DNA of 64,000 nucleotides from Termitomyces sp. T153 (Eukaryota > Basidiomycota > Agaricomycetes > Agaricales > Lyophyllaceae), in assembly GCA_018296165.2 (NCBI GenBank), contig JACKQL020000074.1:62001-126000 (forward strand). Reading direction: 5' to 3'. Both the position numbers and the translations under genes were made by a program. Numbering within the stretch: the stretch's first letter is position 1; each line of letters begins with the position of its first letter. A model generated the notes under the pieces. It made no database searches, was not told the origin of the DNA, and worked only from the letters and a program-made list of their open reading frames with translations. Below are positions 1-12,305 of this stretch, piece after piece.

Positions 1-342
1 CTAAGTCGCGTGAGGAAGCCTGTCACGGAGACGCGCCTGGATTATAACGAACCAAGAAAGAGGTAATTCGTGTTTGGCGCGTAGCCTCCTATTCTGAATA
101 TTTCAATTAGGTCATAGAACTGGCTTTATCTCTGATTAACGTGTAGTGCAGCTGAGAATGCCATTTGTGACTCACCCGTGGATATCGCCCACGACCGTGA
201 CTGGTGCACTAACGTGGACAACGTTGGACTCTCTCATAAGGACCTCCTTTGTCTTCTCGCATATCTCTCGCAGGAGAGCCTCGTGTAAGAGCTGTTTTGT
301 TAGTAATTTCTGGATGCACGCGTCGAGATCAAACGGTGCCAT
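1..342 (-). CDS. ppg1: Ppg1-type PP2A-like Ser/Thr protein phosphatase, N-terminal part
   Basis: Catalytic subunit of a PP2A-family phosphatase, cut by the window edge. Exon 1 is 342-176 and starts at MAPFDLDACIQK. Exon 2 is 123-53. Donors are GTGAGT and GTTCGT, and bases 5-1 read CTTAG, so the window ends exactly at the next acceptor. The spliced protein shows the family's first metal-binding motif GDIHGQFYDL, then IEIFRIGG and NYLFLG, which precedes GDYVDRG in all members. The helical N-terminus, with the run ESNVVHVSAPVTVVGDIHG, resembles yeast Ppg1 more than Pph21, Sit4 or Pph3. That subtype assignment comes from remembered family sequences and is less sure than the family. Ppg1 works in glycogen and STRIPAK-linked control in yeasts. 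The C-terminal catalytic part lies outside. Confidence 0.85.
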
Positions 343-1656
343 GCCGCCGCCAGTTACTCCAGCAGCATTGCGCAAGGGCGATCGCTGCTTTGGTCGTGTT
401 AGGCAGGATCACGAAAATCAAACTCTTTCCGTTTGTGATCCACTGTCCGTTAATCTTTTCGCAACATCGCATCGTAATGCACCGTAATCTACTCCTTCGT
501 TTATGGTTCCACTAGAAACCTTGACTCAAATTTCGTGTCTCTTTTCCATTTTACTTTCCTCGTGTTTGTTCATTAAATCAGGATGTCCAGGAGTACTCGA
601 TCTAGTTCCTGGGCCCGCCCTTGTCGCATTTTCGTGGAACCCAAGGTTCGTTTGAATGTGAACGTCATAGTGTCTAGGACAAAGACACCCTGGTTGCATT
701 GTTTTTGTGTTCATAAGGCCCCTCCATGAACGGTCTTCACCCTGAAGAGAATGATGCGATGCAGACGGATCGGGGGTGGTGCACTGCATAGATCGTTGTT
801 CCTTTCAGCGCAGCTTTTCATTCATGTCGGCCTTGAACAGTGGTGTGACGTTTTATGTACAGAGCACTGATTGATTGCATAGTGAGTTTACCGAAGTCTC
901 GAACTCCAATGCATTCGCACCTTTATGCTCATGGAGGCCTTAATGCCCGGTCCACATTCGCCAAGCGTGCATTGTTGACTGACGTGTTTGTGCGAAGGGT
1001 CTGAAAGTTCACCCTTGTAAGTAGTTGAAGATGTATCGTGAGGTGTTGAGTTCTCTAATTTGCATATTGATTTCGATCAGTGAGTGACCCGGCTTCTCCC
1101 CATACGTGTAGAGCGATCCGTTTACAATTGTTGTAAATTTGATATCTTCCAAGACCTCTAACCATTTTTGGATTACGCGGTCGAATCCTGTCTAACTCTT
1201 GAAGGCACACATGCCATCTTGGGATTCATATCCAGCCTTACCCCAAATTTCCAGATTTCCTAGGTCGGCGCGGAATCTTGAGGTAAGCAATCGCCGACTC
1301 CTGGATACTGGATTGAGATAGCTTTGTCCTAACTATCTAACTCTCCCTCCAGAGTTAGTCTTGATCCTTGAATGGAAGGCTTCCACCGCATCTGCCTCGT
1401 TTTTAACCGTTTTATAGGGTTCACCTCAGTCAGATCATCACGCGCCGTCATAGGGACTTAGCGGAAGCTGCCATCCCGCCTTTTCGGTACCCGAAATTGC
1501 CTTTGTTTCGTAAATCTCATCTTCGGAGGGCTTGTTACCAAGTTTGAAATTGAGTGATGACATCTGGACGGCTCCGGACTATTAAAGGACGTAGCTTTGA
1601 GTTTTCCCCCTCCCAGTCCCCCACAATCCGCCGCCACCTGAGATCTCATCTGTGTA
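343..1656. other. Intergenic stretch without a supported gene
   Basis: Spacer between the divergent phosphatase and zinc-finger genes. Short open frames exist on both strands, for example 526-789 minus, but none shows domain content, acceptable splice continuation or a matching neighbour. It presumably contains both promoters and 5' untranslated regions. Confidence 0.5.
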
Positions 1657-2573
1657 ATGCAGCACACTCGTGCCTATTCTTACGATGACCAGACTGGCAA
1701 TCATGCCGGTGGTATCTATGTTTCGAGCCACGCAAGTCAGTTTACTCAACAATACACGAGAGGCTATCACTCGCCGCAAGGATCTGGACAATATTACGTC
1801 CAGGCTGGGGAGAGTATAAACGGTGCGTCTATCACATTTTAGACGCTGTTGGTCTCTTATTATCACCTTTAGGGGTGGAGTCTGATTCGTACTATCGCAG
1901 CATGACACCAATGGCGCCATCGACTCAGCATTACGCCTCACCTGGCCACCATCGCTATTATCAGAGTCCCAGTAATGGCGGCTCATCTTCACAAACTGAC
2001 CCGTACCCTGCACAATCACCATACTACGCATCCCAGTATCAGCGTTCTCAGACTCCTGGTATCAACGGATCTGAAGGGGGCCAATTCATTCCCACTCCCT
2101 CTGAAATGTACGCCTATTCTCCACGGCAGCTCCCAACTACTCCTCACTCGCCACCATCGACGGATCCGTACTCGTCTGCACAGTATCCGCCTCAACATGC
2201 TTTCGTGTCGTCTTCGCGGAGTCCCGAGCTGCGTTCGTCGCGCATCGCAACCGGCCGCCCAGGCACCTCACCTGGTTCACCTATCTCATCGTCATCGGGA
2301 GAGCGGTTCCCTTGTGAGAAGTGCGGGAAAACCTTTTCTCGGTCCCATGATCGCAAGCGCCATCATGAGACACAACATCTTCCATCACCTGTAATCCACC
2401 GTTGTCGTTATTGCGAGAAGGAGTTTAGCAGGTACGTCAAAATGATCTGTCTGACCATCATATTTCTCACAGTTAAATCGCGTGTCTATTCTTGTTCGCC
2501 TTCTATTCGTATTCGTAGGGCTGATTCCCTGAAACGACACTTGGACAACGGTTGTGATGAGATGCCTTCCTAG
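1657..2573 (+). CDS. C2H2 zinc-finger transcription factor
   Basis: Three exons: 1657-1822, 1873-2431 and 2519-2573, giving 259 residues. The first ~200 residues are disordered, rich in Ser, Pro, Tyr and Gln. Two C-terminal fingers follow. Finger 1 (about residues 203-225) is CEKCGKTFSRSHDRKRH with a second His. Finger 2 is CRYCEKEFSRADSLKRH and ends in Cys instead of the last His (C2HC). Intron 2 splits finger 2 between R and A; joining restores the S-R-A-D-S-L-K-R-H helix, which supports the model. The role is DNA binding in the nucleus, target unknown. The start is the first ATG of the open frame; an upstream non-coding exon cannot be excluded. In intron 1 an earlier AG at about 1843 could serve as alternative acceptor. 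Confidence 0.8.
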
Positions 2574-5027
2574 AGGATCGAGTATATTATCTGCCGTTCG
2601 TTGGTTTTCCTGCGTTTAAAGCATTAATCAACCTGATGCAATTTCATCCGTAGTGTCGACTGTCGGGCAAGGACACCATGACTCCGGATCAAAAGTTGTA
2701 TATATGACTATTCTATATTCTATACTCTCCTCTCCAAGCACTAATCAGAGTGGCTCCGGTTCAATCTATCATTTTTTCTCTAATTCAATTCGACACTGTA
2801 GTTGGTCTTTGGATAATTTCCTGCAATTCATCAGGACCTTGACAAGCACTTCCTTTCATGTCATATTCGAAGTTATCGCGTCTATCGAGTGAAAATGGTT
2901 CCCGAATAACGTCAGGTCTAGTGCATTTCCGAGTTATTCTTGGTGTCCTTAGTGTTTCTATTCTAGCTGTAGACGCGTCTAGACAGCTGTGCCTTGGCTT
3001 GCCCGAGTGTTTGTTTTTTTATCATTTCCCCATTTCCCATTTTCGCTTACGCTACAGCGGTCATCTGGTCTTTCTGTGGGTTTGCCCCCAAACCCGGATA
3101 CCGCGTGCCGTTTAAAATTGAGCACACTGCCCGCTAATCGTCGAGAGTCTGATTCTAAATACAGCCACCGAACTAAATGCAGCCACCGAAGTAATAGCAC
3201 TTCATCAAGGCGTCAAAACGATTCCATAGACGATACCTATGTATTCATCGCAGGTACGGGTAACGCCGGGGCGCACCTCCATATATCTAAATTCAAACAC
3301 ACATCGACAATCCTCACAGAAAATGAGATTACCCAAGGCCTAAAAACCTTAGCTCATGTTCCAATGCTGAGCGGAGTTCCAACTCCACACGTGACCATGC
3401 TCAGTCATCCGTCATCATCAATTACCAAATCAAGCCTAATTAGACGGCGCCCACCATCACTGTTGGTCAATAATATTTGTCCGTGAAATGAAAAGAAATG
3501 TGTTATGTCATTAGAGCATATTTGCAATGGAAATCAACAAAAATTTGAGTGCTCCACAACCAAAATTTGGTTCGTCCTAACATGGAAAGCGTGACACGGC
3601 AGTCCCCGTGATGAAAGGTAATCCGGTCAGGTCCGATAACCGTCTCAACGATGGCAAGTCATAGCCAATTGCTGTAATTTCTTGTTGCTGCTGTGCCTCT
3701 AATCTCATGAGTGCCTTCTCCACCGCCTATGCTTGATGTGGCTACCATTGGTGGTCTCTCTCACTCGCTGTATGGAAACAATAGTCTGGACAGGTTGTCA
3801 TACGGTCAAGTACACCAGTGTATGATATCATACAGAAAGATCAAAGGGAGCTAAAAAAAAAAAGAAGTCAATACGAATGGAAAATAGTAAAGTGACTGTA
3901 AGTTTAGAGATCCCACGATTGCTGTCACAGCTCCATATCAGGATGTCACATCGTCCAAAACAGAGTCAAAATTTGAAACCCTGTGCAAATATGCTCTATT
4001 TCCAATACGTCCATTCTTCATGGAAAAAAGCCTGAGACACAATGAAAGATGCCTTTTTCCATGATAAAAAGTGGCTAAAAAAATGTCACGACACATTTCT
4101 TTGACCCTTTTTCTCTTGGAAACAGATTTGAGCACCAGCAGTGCATTAACTTGCATATATGTTTCGTACCGGTGTACAACTGCTCCAATAATTAGGAATA
4201 GACTTTCTTTGTCCAATTCTTTTCGATTTGGACGCGATCCTGGACGTGATTTGGATGTGACTACAGTTTTTTTGACAATTATTTTACAAAAGACTCTGAA
4301 CTAAGAAGCCTAGCCAACAAATCCCGATCAGTCGGTTTTTTCCTGTCAGCCGTGACAAGTGAAAAAGTACATGTGTGACAGTCGAAATGTGATTAACATA
4401 TTAGAATAGACTTTGTCGACCCTGACCTGAACTGCTCTCGTCATTCACCGTCGCTCTCCATTCTCGGATTGGCGCAGATCTCCGAAAGATGACTATGTAT
4501 TCCGTGCGCACACAAAACATCAGGCAAGGTCTCCTGAAGACGTGGAATATCGGCCCAAAAACCTATAATAGCATAAATTACCTTGTCATGGTTAAGCGTC
4601 AACATGTATGTAATTTTTGTACGTACTCCTATTTTATTTTTATTTAGGCAACGTAGACAGTATGAGGGAACGTACAAGTGGACACGGTTTGACGCTAACA
4701 ACTACAGAAGAATCGTGAGCGCCACTAATTGAGTACGCCTACAAGTACAGGCCACGACGAAAGCCAACGAAAGCCTCAGAGCTACGAAGGTTGGCTCAAC
4801 TGTCGGCGTATTACTCGGACTGGTATTGTTCTTGAGGACGAAGACTCCCTTGGATGCGCTGTATTATGTACCTAAAGATATATTGCAATCAGGTTCTGCA
4901 TGATAGGCGAAGCACGACTGCTGTAATGAAAGTCAGATTTGTATGCACTGAGAAGACCGAAGATCAAATCGTACCCAGTAAGTAGTCGCGTAAAAGTTAG
5001 TCCTGTTAACTCGAAAAACTAGCGCCT
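2574..5027. other. Long intergenic stretch, no gene supported
   Basis: Between the zinc-finger gene and the 3' end of the Cwc24 gene. Frames up to 165 codons occur (2989-3486 plus), but their translations are compositionally random and no spliced model is convincing. Contains an A-rich run near 3856 and ordinary AT-rich spacer. Confidence 0.5.
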
Positions 5028-6124
5028 TCACTCCGCCTCGTTCAAACCTTCGATCTCGATAGTATGCCCTAGCCCATCGGCACCATTCCGTGTCTCTTTT
5101 CTCGCTTGCTTCTTCCTGTTGATCTTCTCTATGATTTTGTCGGCTCTGTTGAACATGCCGCCTGTCGCGGCACCACATGCTATGCACTTTGGTGTCTTCG
5201 CGAACCTCTTGATTGCACAGGTAGAACAAAAATAGTGGCCGCAGCGTGTGACGACAGGGTCTGTGAAGTGTTTGCGGCATATGAGACACGCAAAGGGAAT
5301 GTCCTCGTCGTCCGAGTCGGACTCCGATCCGTCTCCAACCTGTCTCTTTGCCTCGTCAGCCAATTTATCAAGCTGCCAGCCCGCAAGGTCTAGCGTATGG
5401 ATAAACAGAACGTGCAAGAAAAGTTAAACCGTCAGCGTTTCATGGCGACAGGGAAAAACTTATAGGAAACGTACAGGTGCCACGATCATGAAGGAATTTG
5501 CACGTATCACCGAAACCACAATAACCCGTTTCTAATGAATACATCAAATGAACTTAATGAAAAATATATACAATCAGGCAAACTATACTTACCTCTATAA
5601 TCCTTACACACATCAGGTTGATAATCAACAATGGTAACCGTCCGAATAGTGCTCGTACTCCGTTGAGGGCCAATCCTCATAGCCTTTGGGATCTCCTTAC
5701 TCTTGACCAAATGGCTCTTGTACGCGCTCTGACCATGATATTGCCCATTGTCCGGAACCTCATCATCCGATCCTGCCTCTTGCTTTCTCCTCTTCGCCAG
5801 TATCTCCTCCACCTCGTCACCAGCAATTATCTCCAACGCAGCGTTCGTATGTGAACCAGTGACAGTCCATTTCACATCGGGACCCTCCTTCTCCGGCACG
5901 TCCAAGTCCTCGTATTCGTCTCTTTGTGTCACTGTGCGCTTAGTGCCCGCACTGAGAAGGTTCCCTGTAGCTTTTCGTGTGGGCAGCACGACCTCTGATT
6001 TGGCCGAAGTTGCAGCTTGTGGCACATTAGGTTTAGGCGAAGGTGAACGTTGCCTACTAGTCGTTGGGCGACCTTTCCCTTTCTTCTTGAAGAATGGAAC
6101 AGTTAGAGCTTCAGTAGAGGCCAT
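5028..6124 (-). CDS. cwc24: Pre-mRNA splicing factor Cwc24 / RNF113 family (CCCH + RING)
   Basis: Three exons: 6124-5593, 5531-5475 and 5389-5028, giving 316 residues. The start at [18 protein letters not shown] is chosen because RNF113/Cwc24 proteins open with a similar F-F-K-K segment; an in-frame ATG lies 13 codons upstream (6163). The middle exon completes a CCCH finger ([20 protein letters not shown], about residues 177-196). The last exon carries a C3HC4 [21 protein letters not shown] and CIACG. This domain order is diagnostic. Cwc24 joins the spliceosome B-act complex and contacts the 5' splice site; RING proteins of this group can act as ubiquitin ligases. An acidic Ser-Asp linker ([13 protein letters not shown]) separates the fingers. 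Confidence is high because both introns restore the finger exactly. Confidence 0.93.
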
Positions 6125-6597
6125 AATGGTCGTTGATAAAGCAACGTGAGCGAGGTTGTTCACAGCTGACTAATTCCTCTATTATATAATCGCATTTTCC
6201 AGCAAAGTCAAGAAAAACAAGCGATTTTCATGAGTCAATCCTCAATTTAGTTGCAAGATCTATGAAGGCGTAGATACGCTGAGATGACCATCTTTGACGC
6301 AAACATGCTTCAAGCATGGTATATTATCTCCTGGGATGAAAGGAATCGGCTGTGGCGCGTGTGACGTATCGAGGCTACATAAACCAAATTGTCAAAAAAC
6401 CTTGCTTTGTCCGCAATTGCGTCTGAAGAGAAGCACTCGAATAATCGGTAACATCTATATTCACTGCGTATAATGGTCCACAATCGTCGCACAACTAATG
6501 AAGGTCGTAGCCAATAAGGCTCCTCCGGCCAAACATTTCACCAATCTATACAAGCGGACCCATCGTATCAGTAATCACATCGAAAGCCACAAGGGAA

Positions 6598-7163
6598 TTA
6601 GTAGCGCACTTTGAAGATACCATACGCCTCAAGAGCGTACACGCCCACGCGTGCGAGGTCACCGTTACCCGCAATTTGTCGGAGGTACGCGACATTAGTC
6701 ACGCTGTCCCATATTGTTTTGTAAGCGGTCTGAATAGTGCTAAGGGAGGGAGGGGAGAGGCCTTCGGCTCTGTAGATCTGCTTGACGATTTCACGGGTGA
6801 CGGCAAGGTTGTAGAAGAAGGGTTGACGGTATGCTGTGAGTGTTTCCGAAAGGAACAGGTCAGAATACTGTTCGAGCGACTTCATAAAAGGATAAGGACG
6901 TCGATGGAAGGTAGGACAAGATTCAAATAATCGACGAGAACCGCAAACATACCTCCAAGCAAACTCGCAGCCTTCTCACCCACAGGGCCCAAAAACTTCA
7001 CAGCGCCCTCCCACGCCTTTCCCGCACTCTGAGCCGCATTTCCCAACGTATCCTTCGCCTTCTGCTGAGCAGCCTCTGTCGACGTTGACGCGAAACGGGC
7101 TCCCCGAGGTTGAGCACGGCGGAGCACGGCATGGCGGAGTGTGGTGGGAAGCACAGGGCGCAT
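6598..7163 (-). CDS. atp20: Mitochondrial F1Fo-ATP synthase subunit g (Atp20)
   Basis: Two exons, 7163-6953 and 6833-6598, giving 148 residues. The N-terminus (MRPVLPTTLRHAVLRRAQPRG...) is basic and lacks acids, as expected of a mitochondrial presequence. Then comes an Ala/Lys-rich amphipathic segment, the conserved YRQPFFYNLAV with REIVKQIYRAEGLSPP, and a C-terminal membrane helix with Gly residues spaced as in the GxxxG dimer motif (GVYALEAYG). Subunit g stabilises ATP-synthase dimers and shapes cristae. Intron 1 (119 nt, donor GTATGT) is longer than most here. Intergenic distance to the upstream minus-strand frame is under 60 nt. Confidence 0.92.
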
Positions 7164-7218
7164 TTTCGGTATGTAGATGTATTAGTGGAAATAAAGGGAA
7201 GGAGAGGGGCGACTTGTA

Positions 7219-7404
7219 CTAGTCGTCGTCGTCGGCAGTGTGATCGAAAATGTTCTCCGGATTTGGCCGGACTGGACCGTGAGATGTTCCGATTCCCGAT
7301 TCCGGTTGTTCAATAGGACAGGATAGTGATTGTCCTTCGTTGGTAACTATTGGCTCATTCGGCGAAATCTTATCATCTACGTGTGTATGTGCAGAGTAGT
7401 CCAA
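7219..7404 (-). CDS. Possible C-terminal exon of a small acidic-tailed protein
   Basis: Open frame of about 60 codons ending in NIFDHTADDDD. A plausible acceptor (TTTATTAG) with a CTAAC branch point lies just upstream at about 7405-7425, so this may be the last exon of a small gene. I could not find a first exon with matching phase; an ATG near 7524 on the minus strand gives a 25-codon frame in a different phase. No family recognised. The polar composition and acidic end look protein-like, but this could be chance. Confidence 0.25.
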   Translation of the reverse strand: MDYSAHTHVDDKISPNEPIVTNEGQSLSCPIEQPESGIGTSHGPVRPNPENIFDHTADDDD

Positions 7405-9589
7405 TGCACTAATAAAGACGCGTTAGTCACGCCTCGGGTAATACATTATCACGGATGGTAAGTGATTTTCAATTATTGTTTCGCCGAGTGACGCGTTTGT
7501 ATTGAGTGGTGTCATGTTCGCCACCATGGCGTGCTGAGCAGGAGCAGAAGGCGTAGAATCTTGGAGCGCCATATGTATTCTCACGAATTATCGTGGTTTA
7601 AAAGGCGCGCCACCAGAACCCCGTATCAACGTCCCATCCTTCTTCCCGCCCCCAGCACAAAACTGAGTTTGGCGCATCTTATCGGGCTCAACGGCGCATC
7701 CTGCGTCTACTTTCTGCCGTCTCATCTCAAAGTCTGTAGCCAGAAACTGCAATGACGTCTGAAGTCTGGAATCCTAGTAATCCTGGCTTCTCCAGATCTG
7801 TACAAGTTCACGAACGCGTTCTATAGGTGACCTACCTGGTACATCACGCCTCACGAGTCTTTACCCGGAATATCGCAATCACTAGACCCTGGTGCATAAC
7901 TCCTGGACATCTCAGCACCTCCATGATGGCTCCAGGTCGCCGAATAGTCGAACTCGGTTCCCCCTGCCGTATTGCACGGCCTTAAAATTGTCCAATTGAT
8001 CATCGACAGGGATCCACCCACGGCTTGCTTCTGTTTCTGCTATCGTCGATGTATGTGTGTATGTAAGTACCCACCCCTCCCAATTTGCAAACCTTGTATC
8101 AAGGTGGAGCCTCCTTTCCCGTCAAGGACATATTGCGTATGCGTGGATACACCTATTCAAAGACGCTCCATCTCTCGTCTCCAATTATTCTTATCCGTTC
8201 TGCACGTTGACGTGGGATTGCTTTGTTTGAGCTGGCTACGCGGGAATTGGGGCGCCCAAAGAGGATATTTTCGTTCATACAGTTCGTCACTTATCGAGTG
8301 ATGGGTCTTGTCCGCCACAAGGTTCTTTACGAAACGACACCTTGCAAGTTATGCCGTACTGGGATCTTGTGGTTTTCTGGCTGGACATGTGAAGACTATC
8401 GGGCGGAGCCTAGTGAATGCGAAATCATTCAGTCTCAAAGTTTTGGATAATTGGCACTGACCCAGTTTCTGGTGTTTCAGTTTCTCAGGCTGCAAAACTC
8501 TTCTTCCTTCCCGGATTCAGGGGCCTGACTTCTCGCCAGAATTTATTTTTGGTCAGCGACCGTCGTCGAAAAAGTAAAAGATATACATGCTGGCGGAGGC
8601 CGTTGGTACTCGGTGTTAGACGACTATACTGTGGTGATTATGAAACCCTGTCTCCCTGGGATATCTGGGCCTGACTTTCTCTTAGACGACATATGTTTCC
8701 TACTTGGAGTACTTCCTTTTTGGATTGATCGCCATCAATCTATACATCGAAAACAGGTGCCGGCGGAACTTCCCTCAGGGATGACTAATTTCTGGTATTT
8801 TGTTGTTCTCAGTGATAAAGTTATGTATACCGGCGGAGGTCACTCCTAGATATAGCGCCTGCCGGAATTCATCTCTGGTCGAGTCCTTCCTTTTTGGTTT
8901 GTGTTCGACCATTGTCATCGAAACAGAAAAAACATACTAAACCTCCCATTGAATACAGAAATACGTCGCATGTTCTGCTAGAGGCCGTTGTTTTGGGATA
9001 TGAAGGCCGACCTTCCCTGCCAGCTCTCGATACGTCGTTTTAAAACCGGACTTGCTGGTTTATAGAACCATGTCTAGCCGAAACGGCTCGAAACTCTTCT
9101 TTTTACAAACACTAGTGCTAAAGTAACGACGTCTCTGACAAAGCGTATCGGGGTGGTGGAGCCGATGAGGCAATCTGACACGACAAGACCAGACCTATAT
9201 GGGAGATGTCGTATGGGTAACTTTGCAGACTTGAGTGTCTTGGTCACGCGGTGGACACAGATAACATATAGGACAAGTATCGAGGCCGTGGAAGTCGAGA
9301 AGCGTGAGTGGGATTGGCAAGCGGGATAAGCTTACGGGCCTTCGCAACTAGGAATACAACAACGTGGAGATTAACAAGTACCGAGTATGGAAACGAGCTG
9401 TGATCTTCGTGCGACTCGGATGGCGTGCGTCCTGGGATGACAAAGGCTGGCAGTAAATTTTGTCACTCGGAGGACCACACGCGCTGGCTGACAGAGCAGG
9501 TTTATTCAGCCATCAGCGGGATCGGAGGAGCGCGGGCCGATGGAGATTGATCAGCCTGTGTTTTTCCGGTTCTGCACTTTACCACCAAG
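7405..9589. other. Intergenic stretch with degenerate short repeats
   Basis: No convincing gene. Between about 8460 and 9060 related phrases recur: GGGCCTGACTT at 8521 and 8667, a TTCCTTTTTGG...CATCGAAAACAG-like block near 8717 and 8889, and GGCGGA cores near 8593, 8761 and 8833. These look like decayed tandem copies of about 150-175 bp, without coding content. Confidence 0.4.
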
Positions 9590-10408
9590 ATGGCTCGGAA
9601 TCTGCAGGGCCTCAACGTCGTCCACCCCGTCGTCCACAACGACAGCCACGATCTCCTCGCCGGCCAGTACCCCGACCTCACTGCCCAGCTCGACCTCTGG
9701 ACCAACCTCGCATTCGAGGATGAGGCGCCCCTGAGTGCCAAAGCCGACGATCCATACGCCCGCAAGCGGACAGAGGAAGAGGAGGAGGAAGCGGTGCTGC
9801 AGAGCCCGACTACGGAGAGTGCGATGCACGACGGACACATCAACGTCGTCACTGCCAGAGAGCAGCAGCAGCAGCCCTTTGACCTCAACGCTCTTCTGTC
9901 TGGTTTTGGCATCGACCCATTCCATGCACAACCACATCTTGCGCCCTCACTTGCACAGCTCCTTGCTCTCCATGCTAGCCCTCCTCCTGTTGCACCACCT
10001 GCATACCCGGTTATGGCTCTTCCAAGGGAGGAGCCTACTGCGCCGCCCCAAAAACGCTCTCGCACTCGCAAAGCCAGCGTATCCACCTCCGCTACGGCCA
10101 CACCGCCCATGGAGCCACATGCAGACGCACCCACTGGGCAGGTCATCTCCGCCGCGGAGGACAAGCGTCGACGCAACACCGCTGCATCTGCCCGTTTCCG
10201 GCTCAAGAAGAAGGAGCGTGAGGCTGCGCTTGAGGCAAAGGCTAAGGAACTTGAACAGCGAGTCAATGAGCTCGAGAGGGAATGCGAGGGACTCCGAAGG
10301 GAAAACGGGTGGCTCAAGGGGCTGGTTGTGGGAGTCACTGGAGCTGCCCAGGCACCGGCCGCTCCGCTATCGGGAGGAGTTGCGAAAAGAGGAAGAGAGG
10401 AAGACTAA
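9590..10408 (+). CDS. bZIP transcription factor (Cys-3/Zip1-like basic region)
   Basis: Single-exon gene of 272 residues starting MARNLQGLNVVH. The basic region at about residues 189-212 reads EDKRRRNTAASARFRLKKK, with the N-x-x-A-A-x-R-F-R signature of fungal bZIPs of the Cys-3/Met4/Zip1 group. A leucine zipper follows (heptads over about 215-245: LEQRVNELERECEGLRREN). The N-terminal half is acidic, with a run of Glu (residues ~62-68) and polyGln, typical of activation regions. Members of the group control sulfur or stress genes; the actual target here is not deducible. A 278-codon antisense frame (9502-10338) is a high-GC shadow. Confidence 0.88.
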   Translation: MARNLQGLNVVHPVVHNDSHDLLAGQYPDLTAQLDLWTNLAFEDEAPLSAKADDPYARKRTEEEEEEAVLQSPTTESAMHDGHINVVTAREQQQQPFDLNALLSGFGIDPFHAQPHLAPSLAQLLALHASPPPVAPPAYPVMALPREEPTAPPQKRSRTRKASVSTSATATPPMEPHADAPTGQVISAAEDKRRRNTAASARFRLKKKEREAALEAKAKELEQRVNELERECEGLRRENGWLKGLVVGVTGAAQAPAAPLSGGVAKRGREED

Positions 10409-10813
10409 AGAAGCATGATCATTATCTAGAACGGTTGATTATCATTATGACTCCACAGGAACATCGCTACATGTACGTCGACTGGAAATGAAACAAAACG
10501 AAACGACTTTGTTGTCTCTGCTATAGTGAATGAATTGATGTGCAATCAATCTGCAATCTCCGAAATTCAGAGTTTACGCATCAACTTCGGACACTTGAGA
10601 ATGGAGACAATAAGGTACCCATGCGTAGTTCAACTTTTGGGAGGCTTTGGTCATGGAGCCAGCCCTAGTTTTCCATTTTCATATCAGCGCGGCACCGATG
10701 CCTAGTTTGACTGCGGGCAAGGTATTTCGAGAGTAAGGAAGCTGACCTGGTCGTCCGTGCGCAACAATCGATATGATCATCTCTTGAATTCAAACTTGAT
10801 CTCGACCACCATC
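10409..10813. other. Short intergenic spacer
   Basis: About 400 bp between the bZIP stop and the CUE-gene start, same strand. Holds the bZIP 3' region and the CUE-gene promoter. An ATG at 10757 is in frame with the CUE protein but adds only a weak, Asn-rich leader. Confidence 0.5.
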
Positions 10814-12305
10814 ATGACTGACACCAACGTCCACGGAGAGCCAGAGTCTGCAGCAGCAGCAACGAGCACGAGCACGAGCACGATGCCCCCGGTACAGCCC
10901 ACCACGACAACGACAACGACAGCCGAAAATCCAACTGGCACCACTCCCACAGGCGACACAACGAGCTCACCCTCGCCCCACGAAAAAGACCCACGCATCG
11001 CGTCGTTACATGCATTATTTCCTGATTATGACGATCTTATTCTGTTCGTGCCTCCTTTTCTCATCTACTCAGTACACGTATCCATGTGTAATATGACAGA
11101 TACTCGGTCCTGGATTCTGTAAACGGCGACCAAGACCGTGCGATCGATGCCCTGCTCGGTATGAGCGATCCGGAGTACAAGGGCGAGGTACACCCTGCTG
11201 CGGACGCAGGCACAAACGCGGCGCTAATGCAAGAGGCCGGGCTGGTGCGTCCTTCTCCTTTTGCTAGAGATCTGAAGTGGACTTGGACCTGGACGGGAAT
11301 TATAGACACAGACAGAGCTCGATGAGCAGTTTGCGCGGAGGCTGATGCTTGAGGAGCAGGATGCTCAGCAGGCGGCGTGGATTGCGCAGCAGGAGGAGGC
11401 GAGGGAGGCTCGGCAGCGTCCGCCACAGCCGCCACAGCAAGGTCAGCAGCAGCAGGGACAAGGGGACACGATGGCAGAGCTGCAGCAGCAGTTTGGAAAG
11501 TTTGCAGAGAGTGAGTCTGGCTTCGAGACTAAAGGGTCCCGTGTGCTGACCTGATATGCGTGGATAGCGGGGAAGAAGACGTTTAATACGTTTTTCAATA
11601 AAGTAAAGGCAAAGATACAGGAGAAGGATCAGCCTAGGTACGTTCATTCATTAATTTGATATGTAACATCACATTCACCGCATCTAATACGTAGAACCCC
11701 ACAGTCAAGCACGTACAGCTACGACCATTCGCAGTACGAACAACGAACGTCCGAGCACCAAGCGTACACTCATGTCCCGTACGCCACACGGCCGCGTACA
11801 CAGGTCCCTGCATCTCAGTTGACGCCTGCGCAGCAGCCGGCGTATTACGATCCCAACCCCAGTCCCGACCCCGACCCACGCGCGGCGTCTACGCAGATGC
11901 AGGGGTATGATACGACGCCGACGCCGGGGCTGGGACTCCAATTTGAGGGTGGTACGTCGTTTTATCTACTTCTAGGCTGAATACCGATTCTTATGGCAGC
12001 TACTACCCCCCCGAATGCACCAACACCACCACCAGCAGGTACAAGCGCAACCACCCCACCCCCGAACGATACGCAACAACGTCCGCTTACAAGTCCCCCG
12101 ATCGATGGTGGTACGTGTTGATGGTCCTCGTCTCCTTGATAGATGTTGAACAAACCAATCGATAGGCAAATACGGTCTCTTGCCTAAACGACCCGTCACG
12201 TTGCTGCGTCCTGCAGAACCGACGCAGCTGCAGAGACAGCATTCGCTGGACGATTCGGATGACGGGCTTGAGTATGCGGAGAGTCCGTTCGAGGGGAAGA
12301 AGTAG
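10814..12305 (+). CDS. CUE-domain ubiquitin-binding protein (Cue5-like)
   Basis: Seven exons: 10814-11043, 11100-11244, 11312-11510, 11568-11637, 11695-11951, 12000-12110 and 12166-12305; 258 residues. The Ser/Thr/Pro-rich leader is followed by a CUE domain joined across intron 1 (about residues 60-105): IASLHALFPDYDD, then VNGDQDRAIDALLGMSDPEY. It keeps the F-P and di-leucine motifs that contact ubiquitin, with Leu for the usual Met. Next come TELDEQFARRLMLEEQ and KKTFNTFFNKVKAKIQE, both typical of fungal Cue5-type proteins, then Pro/Gln-rich disordered sequence. Yeast Cue5 links ubiquitinated cargo to Atg8 in autophagy. I did not identify a certain Atg8-interacting motif. All six introns restore phase; donors are GTTCGT, GTGCGT, GTGAGT and GTACGT. 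Confidence 0.87.

Noticed and set aside
2989..3486. 165-codon plus-strand frame
   Set aside because: Random composition, no domain, no plausible promoter or splice continuation.
9502..10338. 278-codon minus-strand frame over the bZIP gene
   Set aside because: Antisense shadow of a GC-rich coding exon; the plus strand has the bZIP basic region and zipper.
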